A stretch of 11,451 nt of DNA from JADDRA01 sp038233555. GTDB taxonomy: Bacteria; Actinomycetota; Acidimicrobiia; Acidimicrobiales; CADCSY01. The stretch is taken from NCBI GenBank assembly GCA_038233555.1, contig JBBSLT010000077.1:1-11451 (forward strand). The letters run 5' to 3'. Both the position numbers and the translations under genes were made by a program. The notes below the pieces were generated by a model that saw nothing but the letters and a program-made list of their open reading frames with translations, did no database searches and was not told the origin of the DNA. Of the stretch, positions 5,643 through 11,451 are shown piece by piece. Position 1 is the stretch's first letter, and the number at the start of each line of letters is the position of its first letter.

Positions 5643-5687
5643 GCCGCCCGCTGCTTCAGGAGCCGATAGACCACTCAGCAGTCGGTT

Positions 5688-7406
5688 TCAGGCAGGCGGC
5701 AGGCGCGGCCCCGCCACCCTCAGATCGCCGCGGCGCCGGGTGATGCCTTGAGCGTCGAGCAGGGCCAGCAGCGGCAGCAGGAACTTGCGGCTGGTGCCAA
5801 GGGCGTCGCGGATCTGGGCCACGGTGAGACCGTCGGGCTGCTCGGCCAGCAGCCCGGCCACGGTGTGGGCGGCGGCGTCGAGGGCGTCGGGGGCGAACCA
5901 CGTCCCGTCGCTGGCCAGCACCAGGCCCCGGCGGACGAGCTCGCGTAGCTCGCCCCGGTCGACGCCGTCGGGTAGCGGAGGGGCGAACGGGGCGGCCTGG
6001 AGAGCGGCCAGGTAGGGATGGTCGACGAGGGGGTCGACCGCGCCCGGGCGTCGGGCCCGCCCGGCGTCGAGCTCGATGTCGTCCAGGGTGGCGAGCACGG
6101 CCCGCTCCTTGGGGTCGAGGGCAGCCACGTCGAGGCCGAGGGGCCCGGCGTCGTCGATGGCCCGCTCCACCTCGGCCCTGGTGGCGGCCAGGGCCGACGG
6201 GTCGACCACCCAGGGCCCCACCTGGGGCTCCTGGGCCACGCCGGTCAAGAGCGTGAGGACCTCGGCCTCCACCCAGCCCCGCTCCGCCACCACCCTGGCG
6301 GTCGAACGGTCGGGCCGGGCCCGGGAGGCGGGCACGATGGGGTCGACATCGAGCACCTCGCCGCCACCCACCGTCTCAGCTCGGCCGGTCTCGCGCAGCA
6401 CGAAGCGGTCACCGGGAATCAGGGGAAGCTCTTCGGCCAGGTGGAGGCGAACCAGGCCGGCTTCACCGGGCAGCAGGGCCGAGCCGCCCAGCACCCGCAG
6501 GCGCACCGGACGCTCCCCCGACCCCAGGTAGGCGACGTAGGCTCCCCGTCGCGAGACCTCGTGGTCGAGCGAAGCCAACACAGCCAAGCTGGCGTCGAGG
6601 CGACGGGTGAGGTGCCATTGACCGCCCCGAAGAAGAGCGTCGCCCCGCACCACGTCGTCGTGGCCCACGCCGACGAGGTTGACGGCCACCCGCCGCCCGG
6701 GCCCGACGTCGTCCAGGGACGTCTGGTGGCTCTGCAGGGCCCGCACTCGCACGGCCCGGCCGCCCGGCACCAGGACCAGCTCGTCGTCGACGGCTAGGCG
6801 CCCGCCGGTCAGGGTGCCGGTGACCACGGTGCCCGAGCCCTTGGCCGCGAAGCTGCGGTCGACCCACAGGCGGGGCCGACCCACGTCGGGAGCCGTCGGC
6901 GTGGCGACCAAGAGACGGTCGAGGCCAGCCCGCAGTTCCTCCAGGCCCCTTCCGGTGATGGCGTCGACGTCTACCACTTCGGCACCCTCCAAGAAGGTTC
7001 CAGCGACGTGATCAGCCACGTCAAGGCGCGCCAACTCCCGGTGGTCGTCGTCTACCACCGCCACCTTGGTCAGCGCCACCAGGCCATGGCGGACTCCCAG
7101 CAGCTCCAGGATGCGCAGATGCTCCTCGGACTGGGGCTTCCAGCCTTCGGTGGCCGCCACCACGAACACGCAGGCGTCGACGGCGCCCACGCCGGCCAGC
7201 ATGTTCTTGATGAAGCGGATGTGACCAGGGACATCGACGAAGGCCAGCTCCCGCCCCGTGGGCAAGGTGGCCCAGGCGAAGCCGAGGTCGATCGTCAGGC
7301 CCCGGGCCTTCTCCTCCCCGAAGCGGTCGGGATCGATCCCGGTGAGGGCGTGGACCAGCGTGGACTTGCCGTGGTCGACGTGACCGGCGGTGGCGACGAC
7401 GTGCAC
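5688..7406 (-). CDS. selB: Selenocysteine-specific elongation factor SelB
   Basis: This encodes 572 residues from GTG 7406, which gives the family's usual N-terminus (MHVVATAGHVDHGKST). An in-frame GTG at 7436 would overlap the divergent promoter. SelB is the EF-Tu-like GTPase that delivers Sec-tRNA to UGA codons marked by a SECIS hairpin. G1 is GHVDHGKS (residues 8-15), the switch I region is RGLTIDLGFAW, and G3 is DVPGH. The expected G4 (N/T)KxD reads TKVA, an unusual loss of Asp. EF-Tu-like beta-barrel domains 2 and 3 follow, then the C-terminal winged helices that bind the SECIS element, ending with a typical last one (TSRKFLLPLLALLDAQGITRRRGD...). It ends 45 bases from the convergent nfeD stop. 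selA lies upstream on the same strand, but about 1 kb of opposite-strand genes intervenes, so selB needs its own promoter or long read-through. Confidence 0.95.
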   Translation of the reverse strand: MHVVATAGHVDHGKSTLVHALTGIDPDRFGEEKARGLTIDLGFAWATLPTGRELAFVDVPGHIRFIKNMLAGVGAVDACVFVVAATEGWKPQSEEHLRILELLGVRHGLVALTKVAVVDDDHRELARLDVADHVAGTFLEGAEVVDVDAITGRGLEELRAGLDRLLVATPTAPDVGRPRLWVDRSFAAKGSGTVVTGTLTGGRLAVDDELVLVPGGRAVRVRALQSHQTSLDDVGPGRRVAVNLVGVGHDDVVRGDALLRGGQWHLTRRLDASLAVLASLDHEVSRRGAYVAYLGSGERPVRLRVLGGSALLPGEAGLVRLHLAEELPLIPGDRFVLRETGRAETVGGGEVLDVDPIVPASRARPDRSTARVVAERGWVEAEVLTLLTGVAQEPQVGPWVVDPSALAATRAEVERAIDDAGPLGLDVAALDPKERAVLATLDDIELDAGRARRPGAVDPLVDHPYLAALQAAPFAPPLPDGVDRGELRELVRRGLVLASDGTWFAPDALDAAAHTVAGLLAEQPDGLTVAQIRDALGTSRKFLLPLLALLDAQGITRRRGDLRVAGPRLPPA

Positions 7407-7436
7407 GAGCGATGGTAACGCCCCGCCAGAAGGCAC

Positions 7437-7442
7437 TTGACA
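7437..7442 (+). promoter_or_regulatory. Consensus -35 box (TTGACA) of the membrane-protein/regulator operon
   Basis: A perfect TTGACA lies 30 bases before ATG 7473. Its last base is the first base of the operator-like repeat at 7442-7472. At usual spacing the -10 falls near 7460-7466 inside the repeat, so transcription would start at or near the ATG, and there is no Shine-Dalgarno sequence. The -10 itself is not a good match. Confidence 0.5.
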
Positions 7443-7472
7443 GCAAGCACTTTGCGGGGCAAAGTACTTGCT
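7442..7472. promoter_or_regulatory. Operator-like inverted repeat overlapping promoter and start
   Basis: AGCAAGCACTTTGC (7442-7455), GGG, then GCAAAGTACTTGCT (7459-7472) match as reverse complements at 13 of 14 positions. The repeat fills the space from the -35 box to the base before ATG 7473, so a bound protein would block RNA polymerase and perhaps translation. It also lies 36 bases upstream of the selB start (7406), so it could affect selB. The likely binder is the winged-helix protein encoded as the second gene of the operon; that is inference. Confidence 0.65.
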
Positions 7473-8033
7473 ATGACTACTCCGCCTTCAGAGGTTCAAG
7501 CTACGCTCAGCCACCTCGACGACGTGGCCCGCCGCACCCAGTCCCTCCTGCGATCGTTCTGGTTCCCCCTCGTCGTCTTCGGCACGCTCACCCTGCTCAG
7601 CGCCCCGGTTGCCGCTCTAGGGGGAGGAACGGTCATCGCCTTCTACTGGGCGGTGGCCGGGACCACCGGCGGCGCCCTCGTCGGGTGGTACTACCACGCT
7701 CGAGAAGAGCGACTCGGCGTCTCCCGGTCGGGCCTGCCCTTCATCGTCACCGGTTCTTTGCTGTTCGTGGCCGCCTTCGTCCTCCCCGCCACGACGTCTG
7801 GACGACTCCAAGAGGTCATCTCCGCCTTCGCCGTGGGCGGCGCCTACCTGATCTTCGCCTGGCTCGACCGCAGCGTCGTGCTGGCCGCTCTGGGCATGGC
7901 GGTGGCCGTGGTGCCAGCAGTGGCGCTGGCGTCGAGCCTCGAGCACCCCGGCCCAGTGGTCGCCGCCACCACCGGGCTCGCCATCCTGGTCACCGGGCTC
8001 GCCGTTCGCCGTACCGAGCAGCACGGGCGATGA
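7473..8033 (+). CDS. Predicted six-helix integral membrane protein of unknown function
   Basis: This encodes 186 residues from ATG 7473. A TTG at 7437 is in frame but lies in the -35 box. I do not recognise a named family. A short charged N-terminal helix (residues 6-28, ATLSHLDDVARRTQSLLR) is followed by six hydrophobic segments at about 29-48, 53-72, 88-106, 113-131, 135-154 and 161-178, with a basic C-terminus (RRTEQHGR). There is no signal peptide, transporter signature or obvious catalytic motif. Its stop overlaps the ATG of the winged-helix gene by four bases (ATGA), so the two are co-translated, and the regulator probably controls both genes through the repeat at 7442-7472. The pair sits on the opposite strand between selB and selA. 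A role in sensing or exporting a compound is possible but unsupported. Confidence 0.8.
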   Translation: MTTPPSEVQATLSHLDDVARRTQSLLRSFWFPLVVFGTLTLLSAPVAALGGGTVIAFYWAVAGTTGGALVGWYYHAREERLGVSRSGLPFIVTGSLLFVAAFVLPATTSGRLQEVISAFAVGGAYLIFAWLDRSVVLAALGMAVAVVPAVALASSLEHPGPVVAATTGLAILVTGLAVRRTEQHGR

Positions 8034-8341
8034 CCGCTACCGGCGATCACCCGCTGCGACGCCTCGACGATGTGGTACACCAGCGGGTCCGTCTCGGGAT
8101 CCTGGCCGTGCTGGGCGAGGCCGACCGGGCCGAGTTCACCTACCTTCGCCAGGCACTCGAACTCACCGACGGCAACCTGTCCCGCCATCTCGGAGTCCTC
8201 GAGCAGGCCGGCTACGTCGAGATCCGCAAGGCCTTCGAGGACCGCAAGCCCCGCACCTGGGTACACGCCACCCGTAGCGGCCGGGCCGCCCTGGCGTCCG
8301 AGGTGGCCGCCCTGCGGGAGCTCCTACGTGACCACGTCTGA
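8030..8341 (+). CDS. Winged-helix transcriptional regulator (PF13601-type)
   Basis: This encodes 103 residues from ATG 8030, four bases overlapping the preceding gene. The whole protein is one winged-helix domain: RLDDVVHQRVRLGILAVLGE (residues 11-30) opens the fold, TDGNLSRHLGVLEQAGYVEI (46-65) is the helix-turn-helix with recognition helix, and the wing contains RKPRTWVHATRSGRAAL (72-88). The LDDVxHQxxRLxIL opening and the RKPRTW segment are hallmarks of the family described as 'winged helix DNA-binding domain' (PF13601, MarR/PadR-like). These are usually dimeric, lack an extra sensor domain, and are often encoded beside small membrane proteins. I infer autorepression through the inverted repeat at 7442-7472. 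The gene ends 80 bases before the convergent selA stop. Confidence 0.9.
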   Translation: MTATGDHPLRRLDDVVHQRVRLGILAVLGEADRAEFTYLRQALELTDGNLSRHLGVLEQAGYVEIRKAFEDRKPRTWVHATRSGRAALASEVAALRELLRDHV

Positions 8342-8363
8342 GCTGACGGGACCGGTGCCACGT

Positions 8364-8416
8364 CTTTGTGTGCAACGGTGATGCCATATAGATAGGCATC
8401 AACCATGCACACAAAG
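8364..8416. repeat. Long imperfect hairpin between convergent genes
   Basis: CTTTGTGTGCA (8364-8374) pairs exactly with TGCACACAAAG (8406-8416), and an inner GATGCC (8380-8385) pairs with GGCATC (8395-8400) around a nine-base AT-rich loop (8386-8394). A five-base internal loop on each side separates the two stems. It fills the 80-base gap between the regulator stop (8341) and the selA stop (8422), so a bidirectional terminator is the simplest reading. There is no T tract, and it is AT-richer than its surroundings, so a small mobile-repeat relic is an alternative. Confidence 0.55.
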
Positions 8417-8421
8417 TGAGT

Positions 8422-9708
8422 TCAGCTCAGCGCAGCCAGGGCCTCGGCCACCGTGGCGTCGTCGGCCGGGTCGACGGTGCGCAGGTCGCACAACGTGGCC
8501 CCCTCGACGGCTCGGGCCACCACCGGGCGGGCACGGGCCCGCAGGGCGCCAACGTGGTCGCCGTCGACCCGAACCCCCATGGAGGGGATCTCCACGTCGG
8601 GGAGGGTGCCGCCCCCGGTCACCGAGGAGCACGGGCCGGGGCGACCCACCCCGAGGGCTCGGGCCCGAGCTCCTAGCTCCTCCACCGGTGCGGTGGCCAT
8701 GCGCCAGAACGGGATCGCCCCCGGATCTCGCCGCAAGTAGGCCAGGGCCACCTCCTGGAGGGCGGCCAGCACCAGGCCACCGGGGCGTAGGGCTCGGGCC
8801 AGGGGATGGGCGGCGCACGCCGCCACCAGGTCGGCCCGTCCGGCGATGACGCCGGCCTGGGGCCCGCCCAGCAGCTTGTCGCCCGAGAAGGTGATCAGGT
8901 CGGCGCCGTCGGCCAAGGTCTGGCGGGCAGCGGGCTCGCCTGCCAGCCACGGCGGCGGGCCCCCGGCCAACCACGGGGTGGCGGCGTCGAGGAGACCCGA
9001 GCCGATGTCGGCCACCACCGGTGGTCCCAGGCCGGCCAGCGCCGCCACCCCCACGTCCTCGGTGAAGCCGGTGATGCGGTAGTTGGAGGCGTGCACCTTG
9101 AGCAGGAGGGCAACGTCAGCCCCGATGCCGTCGACTGCGGCCCGGTAGTCGCTGACGCGGGTGCGGTTGGTGGTGCCCACCTCCACCAAGCGCGCCCCGG
9201 ACTGGGCCAACACGTCGGGAATGCGAAAGCCTCCACCGATCTCCACCAGTTCGCCCCGACTGACCACCACCTCCCGGCCCCGGGCTAGGGCGGCCAGCAC
9301 CAGCACCACGGCGGCGGCGCAGTTGTTGACCACCATGACCCGCTCAGCGCCGCAGAGCCGGGCCAGCAACGGTCCGACCCGGTCCTGGCGAGAGCCCCGC
9401 AGGCCGTCGTCGAGGTTGAGCTCGACGTTGGCGTAGTCGAGCCCCGAGGTGGACACCCCTACTGGGGCCCGACCGAGGTTGGTGTGGAGCAGGACCCCGG
9501 TGGCGTTGACGACCGGCTGGAGCAGCGAGCGGCCCGACGCCGCCGCTCGCTGCGGCGCCGATGCGGGGTCGCCGGCGGCAATCGCCTCCCGGGCCGCCTC
9601 CACCAGTAGTGGGTGGGGCAGCCCCGTCCCGGACAAGGATCGGGCCAGGGCGTCGACCGAGGGGGGCCGGGCGCTTGCATGCACCCCTCCATCCTGCCTG
9701 ATGACCAA
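8422..9708 (-). CDS. selA: L-seryl-tRNA(Sec) selenium transferase SelA
   Basis: This encodes 428 residues from TTG 9708, supported by GAGG six bases upstream. GTG 9684 is the alternative but leaves its GGAGG too close. SelA is a PLP enzyme that converts Ser-tRNA(Sec) to Sec-tRNA(Sec) using selenophosphate. An N-terminal helical segment is followed by LLQPVVNATGVLLHTNLGRAP (62-82), NNCAAAVVLVLAAL (128-141), GELVEIGGGFRIPDVL (152-167), VGTTNRT (177-183), DIGSGLL (234-240) and the PLP-binding lysine K278 in TFSGDKLLGGPQAG. These are all standard SelA landmarks, and the protein is only slightly shorter than the E. coli enzyme. It lies upstream of selB on the same strand but separated by the membrane-protein/regulator module. 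No selD or tRNA-Sec gene is in the window, so selenophosphate and tRNA come from elsewhere. Confidence 0.95.
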   Translation of the reverse strand: MVIRQDGGVHASARPPSVDALARSLSGTGLPHPLLVEAAREAIAAGDPASAPQRAAASGRSLLQPVVNATGVLLHTNLGRAPVGVSTSGLDYANVELNLDDGLRGSRQDRVGPLLARLCGAERVMVVNNCAAAVVLVLAALARGREVVVSRGELVEIGGGFRIPDVLAQSGARLVEVGTTNRTRVSDYRAAVDGIGADVALLLKVHASNYRITGFTEDVGVAALAGLGPPVVADIGSGLLDAATPWLAGGPPPWLAGEPAARQTLADGADLITFSGDKLLGGPQAGVIAGRADLVAACAAHPLARALRPGGLVLAALQEVALAYLRRDPGAIPFWRMATAPVEELGARARALGVGRPGPCSSVTGGGTLPDVEIPSMGVRVDGDHVGALRARARPVVARAVEGATLCDLRTVDPADDATVAEALAALS

Positions 9709-9726
9709 TCGAATCCTCGACCCTCA

Positions 9727-9747
9727 GTTATACTCACTTGGTATGAC
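9727..9747. promoter_or_regulatory. Promoter and candidate operator of the AbrB-type toxin-antitoxin operon
   Basis: TATACT (9729-9734) is a good -10 ending 8 bases before ATG 9743, so the mRNA is probably leaderless. GTTATAC (9727-9733) and GTATGAC (9741-9747) form an inverted repeat with one mismatch around seven bases, overlapping both the -10 and the start codon. This is a plausible AbrB-type antitoxin site. The region also serves the divergent selA, whose start is 34 bases away. Confidence 0.5.
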
Positions 9748-9961
9748 TCATCGAGTGGGGGCCAAGGGCCAGGTCGTGATCCCCAAGCCACTGCGTGATG
9801 TCGCCGGCCTCCGCCCCGGAGTCGAGGTCGACTTCACGCTGGATGACGGTCGGGTGGTCCTGTCGCCGAGGCCACATCGACCACGAGAGCTTGGCGGCCG
9901 CTACGCCAGGAGCGGTATGGCGGATCGACTGGTCGAAGACCGCTCGCGCGAGCCCAGGTGA
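9743..9961 (+). CDS. vapB: AbrB/SpoVT-type antitoxin
   Basis: This encodes 72 residues from ATG 9743. The frame is open far upstream, but that part is antisense to selA. The N-terminal swapped-hairpin DNA-binding domain is evident: VGAKGQVVIPKPLRDVAGLRPG (residues 5-26), then VDFTLDDGRVVLSPRP. The charged tail (45-72) would contact the PIN toxin. It should neutralise the toxin and, with it, repress the shared operon. Its stop overlaps the toxin start in the arrangement GTGA, the same junction as in the other toxin-antitoxin pair of the window, although the two antitoxins belong to unrelated folds. Confidence 0.9.
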   Translation: MTHRVGAKGQVVIPKPLRDVAGLRPGVEVDFTLDDGRVVLSPRPHRPRELGGRYARSGMADRLVEDRSREPR

Positions 9962-10344
9962 TCGCTTCCCTCGACTCGTGGGCCGTCTTGGCCTGGCTCG
10001 ACGGAGAAGAGCCGGCGTGCACCCGGGTCGAAAGCGTTCTGGAGCACCAGCCGGTGATGAGCTGGGTGAATGCGGTCGAGGTCTACTACCGCATCGAACG
10101 CGACCATGGCCGCAGTGAGGCAGACGAGGTGCTGGCCGAGCTACGGGCACGAGTGGACCTTGATCTCCCCACCTCTGGGTGCATGGTGCAGACCGCTCGG
10201 CTCAAGGCCAGGTATGCGATGGCGCTGGCCGACTGCTTCGCCATCGCCACAGCTGTCAGCCACCAGGCTGTCCTGCTGACCGGTGACCCTGAGATCATCG
10301 GTGCGCCGGACCTGCCATGCCTGGTGCAGGACCTGCGTCCCTGA
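9958..10344 (+). CDS. vapC: PIN-domain toxin (VapC-like ribonuclease)
   Basis: This encodes 128 residues from GTG 9958, overlapping the antitoxin stop. The acidic metal-binding residues of PIN RNases are present: D6 in IASLDSWAVLAWL, E41 in VNAVEVYYRI, D92 in ALADCFAIATAV and D110 in LLTGDPEI. It is an RNase expected to be held inactive by the antitoxin at 9743-9961; the target RNA is unknown. It differs clearly from the PIN toxin at 1442-1825 (little identity outside the motifs), so the two systems are not a recent duplication. The gene ends 52 bases before the PBP gene on the same strand. Confidence 0.9.
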   Translation: MIASLDSWAVLAWLDGEEPACTRVESVLEHQPVMSWVNAVEVYYRIERDHGRSEADEVLAELRARVDLDLPTSGCMVQTARLKARYAMALADCFAIATAVSHQAVLLTGDPEIIGAPDLPCLVQDLRP

Positions 10345-10380
10345 GACGGTCCCCGACCGCAGGCGTCGCCAGGCCCCTCG

Positions 10381-10386
10381 TACACT
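10381..10386 (+). promoter_or_regulatory. Putative -10 box of the penicillin-binding protein gene
   Basis: TACACT stands 10 bases before ATG 10397 in the 52-base gap after the PIN toxin. Transcription would begin within a few bases of the ATG, leaving a very short leader with no Shine-Dalgarno sequence. The -35 is weak. Confidence 0.4.
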
Positions 10387-10396
10387 GGCCCGGGCC

Positions 10397-11451
10397 ATGC
10401 GCCTGTTCGGCCGGTCGGTCTTTCTCCTCGTCGTCACTGCGGTCGTCGTCCCTTTGGCGGGGGCGTCGACGGTGCTGGCCGCGCTGTTGTTCCTGCCCCT
10501 TCCCGCCAGCCTGCCGCAGGCCCGGCCCGGCGTCGAGGCGCTGATCAGCCGGATCTACGACATCAACGGCAACGAGATCGGCGTCTTCCGCCAGTTCGAC
10601 ACCACCAAGCCGGTGGCGCTCGGCGACATCCCGGAGGTACTCAAACAGGCGGTCATCGCCGGCGAGGACCGGCGCTTCTACTCCCACAGCGGGGTCGACG
10701 TCTGGGGGACGGCCCGGGCCCTCTGGGCCGACGTCCAGAGTCAGGAGGTGGTCCAGGGCGGATCCACCATCACCCAGCAGTACGTCAAGAGTGCCTACGT
10801 AGGTGACGAGCGGACACTGTCCCGCAAGATCCGCGAGGCAATCCTGGCCAGCCAGCTCGACCGCCAAGTCGACAAGGAGGAGATCTTGTTCCGCTACCTG
10901 GAACGGATTTACCTGGGGGAAGGCGCCTACGGCGTGGGGGCGGCGGCCGAGACCTACTTCCACAAGTCGGTAAGCGAGCTCAGCATCTCCGAGGCGGCGC
11001 TGCTGGCCGGTTTGATCCCCGCTCCCAGCCGCTACGAGCCCCGCGGCAACCCGACGCTGGCCGAGGAGCGGCGCGTGCTCATCCTCGACGCCATGCTCGA
11101 GGAGCAGATGATCACCCCCGCCGAGCACGCAGAGGCGCTGGTCCAGCGGGTCTGGCTGGCCACCCCCGATGTCGAGCCCCCCGCCGGCGGGGCGACCGTG
11201 GTCCACCCTCGGGAGCAGGCCGAGACCGCCTTTCCCTACTTCGTGGACTACCTCCAGCGCTATCTGGCCGAGCACTACGGGGAGGACGCCGTCTACCAGC
11301 AGGGCCTGCGGATCTACACCACCCTCGATCCCCGCATCCAAGCTGAGGCCGAGCGCTCGGTGGCTGAGACGCTGGAGGGCACCGAGGCGCCCCTGGAGAT
11401 GTCGCTCGTGGCCGTCGAGCCCTTGACCGGCTTCGTCAAGGGATTGGTGGG
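10397..11451 (+). CDS. Class A penicillin-binding protein, N-terminal part (3' end outside window)
   Basis: This is an open frame of 351 codons from ATG 10397 to the window end. A short cytoplasmic start (MRLFGRS) leads into one membrane anchor (residues 8-34), then the GT51 glycosyltransferase that polymerises lipid II. GT51 motifs in order: EDRRFYSHSGVD (90-101, catalytic E90), GGSTITQQ (121-128), RKIREAILASQL (143-154), EEILFRYLERIYLGEGAYGV (161-180) and SEAALLAGLIPAPSRYEP (198-215). A linker of about 85 residues ends at QGLRIYTTLDPRIQAEAE (302-319), the usual entry to the transpeptidase domain, whose first strand MSLVAVEPLTGFVKGLVG closes the window. The transpeptidase Ser, SxN and KTG motifs lie beyond it. 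It builds and cross-links peptidoglycan outside the membrane. PonA-like by architecture; the subtype cannot be fixed from this fragment. Confidence 0.95.
   Translation, partial: MRLFGRSVFLLVVTAVVVPLAGASTVLAALLFLPLPASLPQARPGVEALISRIYDINGNEIGVFRQFDTTKPVALGDIPEVLKQAVIAGEDRRFYSHSGVDVWGTARALWADVQSQEVVQGGSTITQQYVKSAYVGDERTLSRKIREAILASQLDRQVDKEEILFRYLERIYLGEGAYGVGAAAETYFHKSVSELSISEAALLAGLIPAPSRYEPRGNPTLAEERRVLILDAMLEEQMITPAEHAEALVQRVWLATPDVEPPAGGATVVHPREQAETAFPYFVDYLQRYLAEHYGEDAVYQQGLRIYTTLDPRIQAEAERSVAETLEGTEAPLEMSLVAVEPLTGFVKGLV

Noticed and set aside
7412..8341. A 309-codon open frame reading into the winged-helix protein
   Set aside because: Its first two thirds are an out-of-frame reading of the membrane-protein gene. 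The regulator starts at ATG 8030 with the usual four-base overlap.
8212..8412. A short minus-strand frame starting in the 8364-8416 hairpin (MVDAYLYGITVAHKDVAP) that briefly looked like a PIN-domain tail
   Set aside because: The likeness is limited to a few residues, no PIN acidic set is present, and the rest is antisense to the winged-helix gene.
7407..9742. A tRNA-Sec gene or selD near selA and selB
   Set aside because: I looked through the gaps at 7407-7472, 8342-8421 and 9709-9742. They are too short or hold other structures; no extended acceptor or variable arm was seen.
1..11451. CRISPR array or retron-type system
   Set aside because: No regularly spaced direct repeats, no reverse transcriptase and no Cas-like gene was found in any part of the window.

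Overview
This window comes from a high-GC bacterium, most likely an actinobacterium and possibly a member of Acidimicrobiia. That is an inference from four things: strong G/C preference at third codon positions, several 'TAnnnT' -10 boxes placed so close to starts that the mRNAs would be leaderless or nearly so, a paired set of GET3/ArsA-like ATPases of the actinobacterial type, and an actinobacterial winged-helix regulator. No species can be named from the sequence alone. Genes are dense, and no stretch above 300 bases lacks a gene.

Layout. (a) Positions 1-437 are a mobile-element scar: a short C-terminal protein tail, a cluster of inverted repeats, and the C-terminal third of a tyrosine recombinase. 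The recombinase piece ends just beyond the 3' end of a tRNA-Pro(CGG) gene (435-512, minus), the classic arrangement of an island integrated at a tRNA. (b) Positions 525-1427 hold a degenerate receiver-domain protein (minus), divergent from a STAS-domain anti-sigma-factor antagonist (plus). (c) Positions 1442-2043 are a FitA-like (ribbon-helix-helix)/PIN toxin-antitoxin pair. (d) Positions 2084-4158 are two translationally coupled GET3/ArsA-like ATPases. (e) Positions 4317-5642, divergent from the ATPases, encode a long-form NfeD membrane protein whose protease-like domain looks catalytically dead. (f) Positions 5688-9708 carry selB and selA on the minus strand. They are separated by an opposite-strand two-gene module, a six-helix membrane protein and a PF13601-type winged-helix regulator, with a striking inverted-repeat operator at 7442-7472. 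(g) Positions 9743-10344 are a second toxin-antitoxin pair with an AbrB-type antitoxin and a PIN toxin. (h) Position 10397 to the window end is the N-terminal part of a class A penicillin-binding protein (GT51 glycosyltransferase and the start of the transpeptidase).

How the genes relate. SelA makes selenocysteinyl-tRNA(Sec) and SelB delivers it, so the organism should make selenoproteins; selC and selD must lie elsewhere. The ATPase pair, NfeD and the PBP are all linked to membrane or envelope maintenance. In mycobacteria the homologous ATPase pair (Rv3679-Rv3680) lies close to ponA2, so ATPase-PBP proximity here may be a loosened version of an old neighbourhood. Toxin-antitoxin pairs sit at two gene borders, downstream of the ATPase operon and between selA and the PBP gene. 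I see no CRISPR array and no clearly new multi-gene system. The best candidates for something under-described are the operator-controlled membrane-protein/regulator cassette between selA and selB, and the repeat cluster fused to the integrase remnant.
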